The notes under the pieces: generated by a model | What the model saw: the letters and a program-made list of their open reading frames with translations, nothing else | The model's database searches: none | Told to the model about the DNA's origin: nothing | Source of the DNA: Moraxella sp. FZFQ2102 | Lineage (GTDB): Bacteria; Pseudomonadota; Gammaproteobacteria; Pseudomonadales; Moraxellaceae | Length of the DNA stretch: 64,000 nucleotides | Direction: 5' to 3' | Assembly (NCBI RefSeq): GCF_024137865.1 | Contig: NZ_CP099960.1 | Span: forward strand, 2,272,059 to 2,336,058 | Translations under genes and position numbers: made by a program | In this document: one piece after another, positions 25,585-35,016 of the stretch | Layout of the letters: the number at the start of each line of letters is the position of its first letter | Position numbering within the stretch: the first letter of the stretch is position 1

Positions 25585-26883
25585 TTACTGCCCTTGCAGT
25601 CGCTTGACTTCATCGATCAGTCTTTGAAGCTGTGCTTCATAGCTGCCATCATTCGGGTTTTGGGCTTTATCATCACTTGGTTCGCTTTGATTGTGTGCGC
25701 TCAGTGATGGGCGTTCGGCTAGGACGATGTCCAGCATCAATTCTTGACCATTGCGCTTGATGGTGGCTTTGACTGTCGTACCAGGTGATTTTTGGGCGAT
25801 CAGATTGACAAGGCTTGCATCATTAGATAGCACTATATCATCGATCTGCAGCAGGACATCGCCTGATTGTAGCCCTGCTTGCGCCGCTGGACTGTCTGGG
25901 AATACGCGCGCCACAGTCAAGCCCTTTGGCGTCTCAAGTGCAGTCGGATCATCGCTTGAGCGCGCAAACTCAATACCAATCCAGCCGCGACTGACATAGC
26001 CCTTACTGATCAAATCATTCATCACTTTTGCGACAGTCGATGTCGGAATGGCAAAGCCAATCCCCATTGAGCCACCAGAGCGAGAGTAGATGGCAGTATT
26101 GATACCGATCAAAGCGCCATTGGCGTCAACCAGTGCACCGCCTGAGTTACCTGGATTGATGGCGGCATCAGTTTGGATAAACTCTTCAAAGGCACTCACG
26201 CCAATCCCAGCACGCCCTGTCGCTGAAATGATGCCTTGGGTGACGGTCTGCCCCACACCAAAGGGATTGCCGATTGCCAAAGCGACATCGCCCACTTCGA
26301 TGGCAGTATCACGAAACGCCATCGGCACAAGGTCATTTCGCTCAACTTTAATCACCGCCAAATCACTTTCGACATCACGACCCACGACACTTGCTCGTGC
26401 TTTTGAGCCATCATTGAACACGATGACAATCTCATCAGCCCCTTCGATGACATGGGCATTGGTAATGATATAACCATCTTTTGAGACGATCACGCCTGAG
26501 CCTAGGCTATTGCCCTGTTGCAGCTGATCGCCATAATAGCGTTCTAGATACTGCTGAAGTGCAGGATCATCGGCAAACTGGCGTCTGATATCTTGGGTGG
26601 TATAGATATTGACCACAGACTGAGCGGCGGTTTTGACCGCTGATTGATATGAGCTGATTGGGCTGGCAGCATCAGGCAGATTGCCAGCTTCTGCAATCTT
26701 AGGCTGCCATACTTGTTGCTGCTCTACTTGGGCGGCATTTGCGGTCTCAAGGCTTGTGCGAGTGCTTTGTAATTGGTCATAGACAAGCCACAGCACAGCC
26801 GCCAAAGCGATGGCAAGTAGCCAAGGCAAAATCGCCCAAGCACTAAAGCCTTGTTGTTTTTGGTGAATTGGCTTTTGGTTCAT
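25585..26883 (-). CDS. Membrane-anchored trypsin-like serine protease, DegS/AlgW type
   Basis: It has 432 aa. One N-terminal membrane helix (about 17-36) follows a short charged segment, with no cleavage site, so the protease domain faces the periplasm. The catalytic triad is seen in TNAHVI (His), ESDLAVIKV (Asp) and PGNSGGAL (Ser). A single PDZ domain (about 295-385) is followed by a polar tail ending in a possible short helix. One PDZ and a membrane anchor resemble DegS/AlgW, which cleave anti-sigma factors in envelope stress, rather than DegP. No rseA-like gene is nearby. AAGGA precedes the ATG. Confidence 0.9.
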   Translation of the reverse strand: MNQKPIHQKQQGFSAWAILPWLLAIALAAVLWLVYDQLQSTRTSLETANAAQVEQQQVWQPKIAEAGNLPDAASPISSYQSAVKTAAQSVVNIYTTQDIRRQFADDPALQQYLERYYGDQLQQGNSLGSGVIVSKDGYIITNAHVIEGADEIVIVFNDGSKARASVVGRDVESDLAVIKVERNDLVPMAFRDTAIEVGDVALAIGNPFGVGQTVTQGIISATGRAGIGVSAFEEFIQTDAAINPGNSGGALVDANGALIGINTAIYSRSGGSMGIGFAIPTSTVAKVMNDLISKGYVSRGWIGIEFARSSDDPTALETPKGLTVARVFPDSPAAQAGLQSGDVLLQIDDIVLSNDASLVNLIAQKSPGTTVKATIKRNGQELMLDIVLAERPSLSAHNQSEPSDDKAQNPNDGSYEAQLQRLIDEVKRLQGQ

Positions 26884-27166
26884 AGTTTATCCTTATTAAA
26901 TGGCGTGATGGTGTTATTTGCAGTTTATCGTGCAGTATATCATGGGCGTATCAAGCAAGTTTTTCAAGGTGGATACATTTGGTAATCATGAGTCTAATCA
27001 ATTTTTCTAAATTTTATCAATTTGCCAAATCCACATCACAAGTTATATTGATGATCGTCAAGTCATACAAAAAGCCCTAGAAACCCAAAAACCCTTCTAA
27101 GCTTGCCAAGTGCCCATGAAGTCATTACAATAGCCTAAATTTACCATTTCTATCGGATAAACCAAC

Positions 27167-27934
27167 ATGACAACCACCATCACCGCCCAAGCTTTGACCG
27201 ATTTTTGTGATGAGTATCTACAAGCTGCCAATTTCAGCGATTATTGCCCCAATGGACTACAAGTCGATGCAGGCGTGCCAATTGATAAAATCATCACTGG
27301 CGTAACTGCAAGTCAAGCACTGATTGACGCCGCCATCGCCCAAAATGCTCAAGCCATCTTGGTACATCATGGCTATTTTTGGAAAGGTGAGCCAGCACCG
27401 CTGACAGGTATGAAAGGCAATCGCATTCGCAGTCTGATGCAGCATGGTATCTCGTTGATTGCTTATCATCTGCCGCTTGATGCACACCCTGTTATTGGCA
27501 ATAATGCCGTACTTGCCAAAGAGCTTGATTTGCAAATTGTCGGTGCTTTGTACCCACATGAGAAGTACCCTGTCGGTAATATCGCTACCACTGCGCCGAT
27601 TTCAGCACAAGCTTTCGCCGATAAAATCAGTAAAGTCCTAGGCCGTGCGCCATTATATATTGGCAATGATCCAAGCCGTACTTTGCACAAGATTGGGCTG
27701 TGTACAGGTGGTGCGCAGGATATGATCGAGCAGGCATATGCGATGGGTTGTGATGCTTTTATCTCGGGTGAAGTCAGCGAGCGCACGACGCATTTTGCCC
27801 GAGAAATGGGCATTGATTATTTTGCTGCAGGGCATCACGCCACAGAGCGCGGCGGTATCCGTAAGCTTGGCGAGCTGATCGCTGATAGACTTGGCGTGGC
27901 GGTGACATTTGTCGATGTGGATAATCCGGTGTGA
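27167..27934 (+). CDS. Nif3-like dinuclear metal centre protein (YbgI/DUF34 family)
   Basis: It has 255 aa, the normal size of the short NIF3 family. Metal-binding histidines are in LVHHGYFW, AYHLPLDAH and the C-terminal AGHHATERGG. These proteins form hexameric toroids with a two-metal site. Their reaction is not firmly established, and they are sometimes annotated as GTP cyclohydrolase type 2. It is a single gene, with 280 bp of non-coding DNA upstream and about 300 bp downstream. Confidence 0.9.
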   Translation: MTTTITAQALTDFCDEYLQAANFSDYCPNGLQVDAGVPIDKIITGVTASQALIDAAIAQNAQAILVHHGYFWKGEPAPLTGMKGNRIRSLMQHGISLIAYHLPLDAHPVIGNNAVLAKELDLQIVGALYPHEKYPVGNIATTAPISAQAFADKISKVLGRAPLYIGNDPSRTLHKIGLCTGGAQDMIEQAYAMGCDAFISGEVSERTTHFAREMGIDYFAAGHHATERGGIRKLGELIADRLGVAVTFVDVDNPV

Positions 27935-28230
27935 TCACCCTTGCGCGAATCATTTGATAAAAACTGTGCGGCGCATCTAAGTACAAAATTTAACTTGACA
28001 ACACAGTGCGTGCGCGTTCTAAAATTGATTATAGCATTTTACTGTGTAATATTATTTTATAAATATAAATAATTAGGTAGAATTTGGGGTAAATTTGCTG
28101 ATTACTGTCAATTTTTGATCAGATTATTGTAAAATTGTGTTGTCGTGCATTGCGATTTTTGGGATTTTTTTGCATAGTATGATGAGTTAAAAACGCTTAA
28201 AGTAAAGCAAAGCTTACTTATCAGTGATCT
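27935..28230 (+). promoter_or_regulatory. AT-rich upstream region of the MltF-like gene
   Basis: No gene is seen in this stretch of about 300 bp. A plausible promoter is TTGATT (28025-28030), 16 bp, TAATAT (28047-28052), giving a leader of roughly 170 nt. A second TTGACA at 27995-28000 lacks a good -10. No terminator was found after the Nif3 gene. Confidence 0.35.
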
Positions 28231-29511
28231 ATGAGCCAAAATTCACAACTGCCCAAACGCGACAAATCCGCTTACCGCCCGACACCAAAACGGGTGGTGT
28301 TTCGTCGTGATCTGGAGACAGGTAAATGGGCATGGATCAAAAATCGCTTATTTTTCCCCATCCAAACTCACGCCCAAGCCTTGTACCGCAAGCTTGAAGG
28401 TTATCGCCAAACCCATCCACAGTACTATGTGCGCACGGCTTTTGCTGCCGTGATCGGTGCGCTGATCATCATCCCCGCCATCGGTATCATTCAGCATGAC
28501 CCTGCGATCAAAGCAAAAGTAATTCGTGGGATCGATAGTTTGACCCAAAATAAAGTGCTGACATTGGCGGCGGTGACTGGTCGCAGTACAGTCTATGATG
28601 AAGATGGGCTAATGCATGGCTTTGGCTATGATGTTGCGCGGCAGTATGCCAGCCATTTGGGCGTGGAGCTGCGCGTGATTAAGTTCGATGATGCCAATGC
28701 GGTGCTGTCGGCGATGCATTCAGGTGATGTGGATTTGGCATTATTAAGCCAATCTAATATCATCAGCGAACAATCCGCCAAGCTACCCATCAGTCCTTTG
28801 GCGTGCAGCGACAGTGAGCGTGCGATTTTTGCAGGTGCAGGCATTGATGCGGATTTGGTTTTCGTCAGCCAAGCTGACAGCGATATCGTCAGTAATGTCA
28901 CGCAGTTTCTGTGCGATGATGAATTTCAAGAAGATTTAAGTTATTTAGCTAAATTTCATGATGATACCCTGCTTGATAATGCCTATAATGCACAGCATTT
29001 TGCTGATGCGATCCAAAAACTGCCGCTGTATGAATACGGTTTTCGCTTGAGTGCCAAAGAGTTCAATCATGATTGGCAGCTGCTTGCGATGATTGGTTAT
29101 CAAGAATCGCACCTAAATGCCAATGCTGTCTCGCCAACGGGCGTGCAAGGGATCATGATGCTCACCCAAGACACCGCCAAAGCAATGGGCGTAAAAAACC
29201 GTAATGATGCTGCACAAAGCATCCGCGGCGGCGCGAAATATCTAAGCCAACTACAATCGCAATTTCAAGACATCCCCGAAGTGGATCGCTTGTGGTTCGT
29301 GCTTGCGGCGTATAATATGGGTCCAAATGCCGTGCGTCAGATTCAGTCACGCCTAAGCGAATCGGGTAAAGATCCAAATCTGTGGCTGAATTTCTATGCT
29401 TATCTACATAAAAACGCCGCGAAAAACTCGCGCTATCGTCAGTGCATCACCTATGTGACCAATATCCGCACTTATTTAGAAGCGATCAAAAAACACAATG
29501 CCAATGCGTGA
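28231..29511 (+). CDS. mltF: MltF-like membrane-bound lytic transglycosylase
   Basis: It cleaves peptidoglycan glycan strands, forming anhydromuramyl ends. The protein has 426 aa. A basic cytoplasmic stretch of about 65 residues precedes a membrane helix (about 69-89). Next comes a truncated solute-binding-like domain (about 110-250), and then an SLT domain with the catalytic glutamate in GYQESHLN, followed by GVQGIMMLT and AAYNMGP. The two-domain order matches MltF. The binding-like domain is shorter than in E. coli MltF (518 aa overall) and the long N-terminal tail is unusual. It converges on an MltD-like gene, sharing a terminator. Confidence 0.85.
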   Translation: MSQNSQLPKRDKSAYRPTPKRVVFRRDLETGKWAWIKNRLFFPIQTHAQALYRKLEGYRQTHPQYYVRTAFAAVIGALIIIPAIGIIQHDPAIKAKVIRGIDSLTQNKVLTLAAVTGRSTVYDEDGLMHGFGYDVARQYASHLGVELRVIKFDDANAVLSAMHSGDVDLALLSQSNIISEQSAKLPISPLACSDSERAIFAGAGIDADLVFVSQADSDIVSNVTQFLCDDEFQEDLSYLAKFHDDTLLDNAYNAQHFADAIQKLPLYEYGFRLSAKEFNHDWQLLAMIGYQESHLNANAVSPTGVQGIMMLTQDTAKAMGVKNRNDAAQSIRGGAKYLSQLQSQFQDIPEVDRLWFVLAAYNMGPNAVRQIQSRLSESGKDPNLWLNFYAYLHKNAAKNSRYRQCITYVTNIRTYLEAIKKHNANA

Positions 29512-29561
29512 TTGATGGTTTTCTCATTAACATCACAATTTAAATTCAAGATTAACACCCA

Positions 29562-29605
29562 AAAAAATTAAGCCTGTCATCATCATGATACAGGCTTAAT
29601 TTTTT
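29562..29605. terminator. Bidirectional intrinsic terminator
   Basis: AAAAAATTAAGCCTGT and ACAGGCTTAATTTTTT form a perfect 16 bp stem with a 12 nt loop, between the convergent mltF- and mltD-like genes. Confidence 0.94.
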
Positions 29606-29612
29606 GCCAAAC

Positions 29613-32546
29613 TTATTTATTCGGCACAGTCAGTACTTGACCGATTTGTAGATTTGCCGTCGGTTCGATGTTGTTCATCTTGGCAAGTTCTTGAGCGCTG
29701 ATGCCATAACGGCGCGCCAATGAGATCAAGCCATCACCTGCCTTGACGGTGTAAGTTGTGGTGGTTTTTGGCACACGCAGTCGCTGACCGACCAGTAGAT
29801 TGGCATTGGTTGCAAGGTTATTGGCACTGGCAAGCTCTTGGATCGACACCCCAAAACGCGATGCCAATGCAGTCAAGCTCTCACCTGCTTTCACCGTGTA
29901 GCTATCGGTTGCGGCAGTGCTTGTATTGTTACTTGCAGCTTTTGGCGTTGGCGCAGGCGTAGTCTTAGCAGGCTGTACAGGCGCTGCCGCCCCATTTGGT
30001 AGTTTTAGCACTTGACCGATCAAGACATTATCAGTCACTGATAAACCATTTTCAGCAGCTAGGGCTTGTAGGCTGACATTATATTTGCGAGCAATGACGG
30101 TCAAGCCTTCCCCTGCAACTACTTTATGCGTGGCAGGATTATTGTTTGAAGAAGCATTGCTTGCTGTCGTTGATGGTGCTGCTGCAGGTTTGGTTGGTAC
30201 AGCTTGTGGCTTGACTTTACCAGCGACAAGCCATAACTTTTGACCGATTAAAATCCCTGAATCTACAGGCAGATTATTAAAGCTTGCTAATTGACCCACT
30301 GTCAAACCATTTGCCGCTGCCACCGAAGTTAGGCTATCGCCTGCACGGACGGTGTAGCTTTCGGGTTTGTTCTCGGCTTTACTTTCTGCCTTGCTCTCGG
30401 TTTTGTTTTCAACTTTTGGTGCAGCGGCTTTAGCGGTTTGTACAGGCGCTGCCGCCCCATTTGGTAGTTTTAGCACTTGACCGATCAAGACATTATCAGT
30501 CACTGATAAACCATTTTCAGCAGCTAGGGCTTGTAGGCTGACATTATATTTGCGAGCAATGACGGTCAAGCCTTCCCCTGCAACTACTTTATGCGTGGCA
30601 GGATTATTGTTTGAAGAAGCATTGCTTGCTGTCGTTGATGGTGCTGCTGCAGGTTTGGTTGGTACAGCTTGTGGCTTGACTTTACCAGCGACAAGCCATA
30701 ACTTTTGACCGATTAAAATCCCTGAATCTACAGGCAGATTATTAAAACTTGCTAATTGACCCACTGTCAAACCATTTGCCGCTGCCACCGAAGTTAGGCT
30801 ATCGCCTGCACGGACGGTGTAGCTTTCGGGTTTGGCGGCAGGTTTTGGTGTAGGTTTAGGCGCTGTTGCTGTAGGTTTTGGCGCAGGTGCAGCCGCTTGC
30901 ACAGGCTCAGGTCGGCTTGGTGCAGATGGCTGGGTGTTTTGGGTTTGTACCGATGGGCTAAAGCCATCCATGCCATCATCAACAACTGATGGCGGTACAT
31001 CATCATCCGCTGCAATCACCGTGCTTTGACCCAAGACAGGCTGCTCAGCTGCCACTTGTGCAGGCTGAGTGATGCTTTGGGCAGGTGGCAGTGGCGTAGG
31101 TGTAGGTGCAGGCTTGGCAGCAGGGCTGCCTGCGAATCGGATGGTTTTGGTTTCACCACGCGCATCAAGTACCGATTGACCGGTTTGGATGGCGTCTAGC
31201 TGAATGTTGCCATCGGCTGGGCTGACAGGCTGAACGGTGTTTTTGGTTTCGGTTTTGATTTGTTCAGCGATGAAGTCGCGTTCAGCTTTACTCAGTGCAG
31301 GCTCTTGGACGATGGTGTTGTTTGCCGTGACTTTGGCGATGGTGGTTGGCAAAGTATTTGCCAAGATCAGCTCTTGCTGTGATTGGGTATTTGCCTTGGT
31401 GTTGCCTGATTTTGGCACGACGAAATCAATGCTTTGTGCCGGTGCGGTTGCGACATAATCACCACCAAAGCCAAAGCCTTTTAGCGCAGATAATTTGGCA
31501 TCCGTCGATGATGGCACGCTATCAGGAATGACGATGCGGTTTGGACCCATTTCATCGACCGTTTGGCTCAGTAGCGCTGGGTTTAGTAGGCGCAGTTCAT
31601 CGACGCCGATGCCTGTGACCGATGAGACTTCAGCCAAGCTTACGCCATAATTGACAGGTACGGTACGAAAGTGGTTGTGGTTGGCGATCGCAGGTAGGCT
31701 GACACCATAGCTGTTTGGTTCTTTGACGATTTGCGCCACTGCCAAAAAGCGCGGCACATAGTTCATGGTTTCGGTCGGCAGTTTCAATGACCAATAATCG
31801 GTAGGCAAGCCCTGCTCTTGATTGGCTTTGATTGCGCGAGAAATACGCCCCGGTCCTGCGTTATAGGCAGCCAGTGCCAGTTCCCACGAGCCGAACTGAT
31901 TATACAGGCTTGTCAAAAAGTCATAAGCAGCGCGCGTGGATTCGATGACATCGCGGCGACCATCATAGCTTGAGCTTTGGTTCAGACCATAGATACGGCC
32001 TGTACTTGGAATGAACTGCCACAGACCAGCGGCGGCAGCATTACTGGTGGCGGTCGGATCGTATGAACTTTCGATGATCGGCAATAGCGCCAATTCAGAT
32101 GGAATGCCGCGGCGTTCTGCTTCGGCGACGGTGTGATGTAGATAACGCGATGCGCGTGCTGTTAGACGATCTAGATAACTTTGGCGAGAATAGAACCATG
32201 ATTTCTGCGCTTCGATGCGTGCATTGCTGCGATCAGGCATACGATAGCCACGGCGGATGCGCTCCCACAAGTTACCATAGCGCGATACTGCCAATTCATC
32301 ACCTTCCACCATCGACATATCGGTGGCTTGTAGCAGATCTTCGAGCGCATCGAGCATCTGCGGATCAAGCACGCCTGTATAAGCAGTATTGGCAGTCTTG
32401 GCTGAGTTGCCCTGCACCATCTTGGTGCTGGTCGGCTGAGTTGATGAAGTCGGTGCGCTGCTACACGCTGCCAAAATACAAGATGAAATGGCAATACTTA
32501 AAGGCTTAACTAAACGGCTTTTTTTGGGACTTGTTGGGCGTGTCAT
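29613..32546 (-). CDS. mltD: MltD-like lipoprotein transglycosylase with six LysM domains
   Basis: It is a lipoprotein of 977 aa; the lipobox LAAC ends at C28. The catalytic SLT domain (about 120-260) carries glutamate 159 in LPIIESSYDP, then AAAAGLWQFIPSTG and AAYNAGPGRI. A Pro/Ala-rich linker follows, then six LysM modules in pairs at about 572-703 and 727-858, with single modules at about 880-925 and 930-976. E. coli MltD is about half this length with two LysM, so this one is expanded. The two pairs are encoded by a near-identical DNA duplication. ATG was preferred to the preceding GTG because AAGGA lies 6-7 nt before it. Confidence 0.93.
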   Translation of the reverse strand: MTRPTSPKKSRLVKPLSIAISSCILAACSSAPTSSTQPTSTKMVQGNSAKTANTAYTGVLDPQMLDALEDLLQATDMSMVEGDELAVSRYGNLWERIRRGYRMPDRSNARIEAQKSWFYSRQSYLDRLTARASRYLHHTVAEAERRGIPSELALLPIIESSYDPTATSNAAAAGLWQFIPSTGRIYGLNQSSSYDGRRDVIESTRAAYDFLTSLYNQFGSWELALAAYNAGPGRISRAIKANQEQGLPTDYWSLKLPTETMNYVPRFLAVAQIVKEPNSYGVSLPAIANHNHFRTVPVNYGVSLAEVSSVTGIGVDELRLLNPALLSQTVDEMGPNRIVIPDSVPSSTDAKLSALKGFGFGGDYVATAPAQSIDFVVPKSGNTKANTQSQQELILANTLPTTIAKVTANNTIVQEPALSKAERDFIAEQIKTETKNTVQPVSPADGNIQLDAIQTGQSVLDARGETKTIRFAGSPAAKPAPTPTPLPPAQSITQPAQVAAEQPVLGQSTVIAADDDVPPSVVDDGMDGFSPSVQTQNTQPSAPSRPEPVQAAAPAPKPTATAPKPTPKPAAKPESYTVRAGDSLTSVAAANGLTVGQLASFNNLPVDSGILIGQKLWLVAGKVKPQAVPTKPAAAPSTTASNASSNNNPATHKVVAGEGLTVIARKYNVSLQALAAENGLSVTDNVLIGQVLKLPNGAAAPVQTAKAAAPKVENKTESKAESKAENKPESYTVRAGDSLTSVAAANGLTVGQLASFNNLPVDSGILIGQKLWLVAGKVKPQAVPTKPAAAPSTTASNASSNNNPATHKVVAGEGLTVIARKYNVSLQALAAENGLSVTDNVLIGQVLKLPNGAAAPVQPAKTTPAPTPKAASNNTSTAATDSYTVKAGESLTALASRFGVSIQELASANNLATNANLLVGQRLRVPKTTTTYTVKAGDGLISLARRYGISAQELAKMNNIEPTANLQIGQVLTVPNK
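29974..30369. repeat. In-frame direct repeat, copy A (LysM pair)
   Basis: This 396 bp block is identical to 30439-30834 except for one base (G at 30282, A at 30747). The period is 465 bp, exactly 155 codons, so the frame is kept. It encodes two LysM domains plus their linker within the MltD-like gene. Confidence 0.95.
30439..30834. repeat. In-frame direct repeat, copy B (LysM pair)
   Basis: This is the second copy of the 396 bp block, separated from copy A by 69 bp encoding an Ala/Lys/Glu-rich spacer with short ESKAENK repeats. The near identity at synonymous sites points to recent duplication or gene conversion. Confidence 0.95.
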
Positions 32547-32668
32547 CACTTATCCTTTATCATCAAACTCAGCAAAAATCACGGGATGAGCGTATCATCT
32601 ACAAAAAGCTCAATAATGCCTTATTTTGACAATTTTATCAACCGCTAGACAAGGATAAATGATCAATA

Positions 32669-32701
32669 ACCGCGCGATATTAACACAAATACACGCGCGG
32701 T
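32669..32701. terminator. GC-rich hairpin upstream of mltD
   Basis: ACCGCGCG and CGCGCGGT form a perfect 8 bp GC-rich stem with a 17 nt loop in otherwise AT-rich DNA. It lies after the NTF2-like gene and about 120 bp before the mltD start. No strong T-run follows on the minus strand, so it may be a weak terminator or an mRNA leader element. Confidence 0.4.
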
Positions 32702-32769
32702 AAATATTGCGTAAGAATTAGGATAGTGATGTTATTTCAATGATTTTGGTATATCGCTATGCCAAACCA

Positions 32770-33327
32770 TCAATCAACCGTCACTTGTGCAACCGATCTT
32801 AGCAACACAGTATTGCCATCAAGCTGTGAGAGTGTCGCTCGTGATGATGTTTTGATGGTGACAGGTTTGCCTGCTTGCGTCCAAGTCTCGGTGGTCGTTA
32901 CTTGTGCGCGGGCTTGATTACCTGTGATCACCACATCGCTGATGCTGATTTGGTAGCGATAATTAGTGGCTTTTGCCCAGCTTTTTTGTAGCATTTGCAA
33001 GTAGCCATCTTTGTTTAGACTGGTGGTTTTGTTGTTTCTTGATAAAGAAATGATGGCATCATCGGCGATCAGCTTAGAGATTTGACCAATATTTTGGCTA
33101 TTGGCAGCGGTGCGCATGGTGGCCGCAAAGCTTGTCACACCGCGTTCGCTCATCGCATAAGCAGGGGTACTGATTAAGCTTTGTGCGCCAAGTGCGGTGA
33201 TGAATACGCCAAGACCCAAGCCCTTGCCAAGATTTTTGCCTGATAATTTACTTAAGCTGCCAATTACCGTAGTCAATAAGCTGGCATTCACAGTTTGTTT
33301 TAAAAATTGACGGGTACTTTGTTTCAT
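32770..33327 (-). CDS. Exported NTF2/SnoaL-like domain protein, function unknown
   Basis: It has 185 aa. A long N-terminal region with basic residues (1-34) precedes a hydrophobic stretch and a signal-peptidase-like site ISTPAYA, suggesting export to the periplasm. The mature part (about 60-185) has the cone-like NTF2 pattern: two helices, then strands such as YRYQISISDVVITGNQARAQVTTTETW. No catalytic residue can be assigned. AAGGGC precedes the ATG. It stands alone, upstream of mltD on the same strand. Confidence 0.65.
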   Translation of the reverse strand: MKQSTRQFLKQTVNASLLTTVIGSLSKLSGKNLGKGLGLGVFITALGAQSLISTPAYAMSERGVTSFAATMRTAANSQNIGQISKLIADDAIISLSRNNKTTSLNKDGYLQMLQKSWAKATNYRYQISISDVVITGNQARAQVTTTETWTQAGKPVTIKTSSRATLSQLDGNTVLLRSVAQVTVD

Positions 33328-33501
33328 AAAAAGCCCTTGTTAATCGGTGGATGATGGGCAAAATTTTTCACCCTATCGGCTTAATACCACAATAGCAAGC
33401 CAAACTTAAGCAACGATGGCTAATTGTAACATTTTGTTGCAAATTTGGGAAGTCTGTGTGCAAAAATTTATTGACCACAAATTCTCTGTCTACAGAACGG
33501 C

Positions 33502-33527
33502 AAAAAGGGACATCACTGCCCCTTTTT
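33502..33527 (-). terminator. Intrinsic terminator of the CNNM/CorC gene
   Basis: AAAAAGGG and CCCTTTTT form an 8 bp stem with a 10 nt loop and, on the minus strand, end in TTTTTG. It begins 2 bp after the stop codon. Confidence 0.85.
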
Positions 33528-33528
33528 A

Positions 33529-34737
33529 TTAAGATGATTTGTCTTCGCTGATTTCTTGTTCGCTGTCGTCTTGTTCAAGCTTTGCACCCAAGCGTGCCAT
33601 ACGGCGATCCATCAGCTGATGCGCCAAGGCTTGCATATCATCGACTCGGTCAAATTCATCGACAATCTCAAGCCCAAGCAGTGTCTCTAGCACATCTTCA
33701 AGACTCACTAAGCCTTTGACTTCACCAAATTCACCGACCGCCAGTGCAATATGCACGCGCTCTTTAAGCATCAAGTCCAATAGATCGAACAATTTCATCT
33801 TGGCAAACACAAAGTTAATATCGCGTTTAAACTGCTTAATCGGTGTGTGAATGCCTTGATTTGCCTTGGCGATGAGTAAGTCAGACTTCAGCACAAAGCC
33901 TGTGGCATTGTCCAAATCTTCATCATAAATCGGAAAGCGCGAGAATGGTAACTTTGGGTGTAAAGCGAGCACTTCACCGACAGTCATGTTCTCATCAAAA
34001 GCCATCACCACCGAGCGCGGGCTAACGATGTCTTCGACATTGATCACGCCTAGCGCCAATGAGTTTTTGATGATACGAGTCTCAAGCGCGCTCATCTGAC
34101 CTGAGCTTTCGCCTTGGGTGGCAAGTGCCAAAAATTCATGACGATTAAAGCCGCTTTCTTGATGACCCTTGGTCAAAAAACGCGAGATTTTCTCAGTGAT
34201 CCAAATGATCGGCATTAGTAGCCAGTTGATCGCGCGCACATAATAAGCAACAGGCGTAGCAAATCGACGCCAATAAGTCGTGCCAAGCGTCTTTGGAATG
34301 ATCTCAGTACCGATCAAAATCACCAAAGTCAGTACACCACTGAATACCCCGAACCACACATCACCAAAGACGATGACCGCTTGTGCGCCTGCGCCCAATG
34401 AACCCAGCGTGTGCGCTACGGTATTAAGCGTCAAAATCGCTGAGATTGACTTTTCGATATTGTCAATTTTTACTTCTTTTAAGAGCGCGGCGATTTTTGG
34501 GCGATCTTCTTGTAGCGTATCGATGTATGACGGTGTCATCGTCAAAAGCACCGCTTCTGATACCGAACACACAAAAGAGACAATGAGCGATAAAGAAATG
34601 AAAAAAATCAATAAAATCAAATTGATCGGTGTGCCACCAAGCTCAAAGCTTGCGTGTGCTGCCATCGGCATGATGGCGATCAGCGCGCAACAAATTACGG
34701 CAAAATATGATGAGTGCAAAGGTCGCTGTCGGGGCAT
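33529..34737 (-). CDS. CNNM/CorC family membrane protein (DUF21 plus CBS domains)
   Basis: This is an inner-membrane protein of about 402 aa. A DUF21 transmembrane domain (about 35-200, with the VSEAVLLTM segment) is followed by a CBS pair (about 215-340). The family includes CorC/YfjD and magnesium or cobalt efflux proteins, and is often called hemolysin-like. The C-terminal transporter-associated (CorC_HlyC) domain appears to be absent, replaced by a short acidic tail. The start is uncertain: MPRQRPLHSSYF gives a signal-like N-terminus, while MSDNFGYH 11 codons upstream is also possible; neither has a good ribosome site. Confidence 0.82.
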   Translation of the reverse strand: MPRQRPLHSSYFAVICCALIAIMPMAAHASFELGGTPINLILLIFFISLSLIVSFVCSVSEAVLLTMTPSYIDTLQEDRPKIAALLKEVKIDNIEKSISAILTLNTVAHTLGSLGAGAQAVIVFGDVWFGVFSGVLTLVILIGTEIIPKTLGTTYWRRFATPVAYYVRAINWLLMPIIWITEKISRFLTKGHQESGFNRHEFLALATQGESSGQMSALETRIIKNSLALGVINVEDIVSPRSVVMAFDENMTVGEVLALHPKLPFSRFPIYDEDLDNATGFVLKSDLLIAKANQGIHTPIKQFKRDINFVFAKMKLFDLLDLMLKERVHIALAVGEFGEVKGLVSLEDVLETLLGLEIVDEFDRVDDMQALAHQLMDRRMARLGAKLEQDDSEQEISEDKSS

Positions 34738-35016
34738 AAAAATTATATGATAACCAAAATTATCGCTCATATTAAGTGAAAATGCGCATAACTGCAAGCA
34801 TAGTTTTGTGAATATCTGTCAAGCTGCGCTGAAAATACTGCCACTTCTAGGTAAATTGTGCTATTATAGCGGTTATTTTTCATTCGTATTTGTCGGCTTT
34901 GGGCAATTGATGGTGCGATCGCGGTGCATTTGCGCCAAGTTTATTGCCATTGATACTGATCATTGACGATCATTTTAAGTTTTCATACATTTTTAATACG
35001 CATTGTAGGAGTTTTT

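Noticed and set aside
29974..30834. Tandem repeats considered as a CRISPR-like or VNTR array
   Set aside because: There are only two long copies, in frame and inside a LysM gene; no short regular repeats and spacers.
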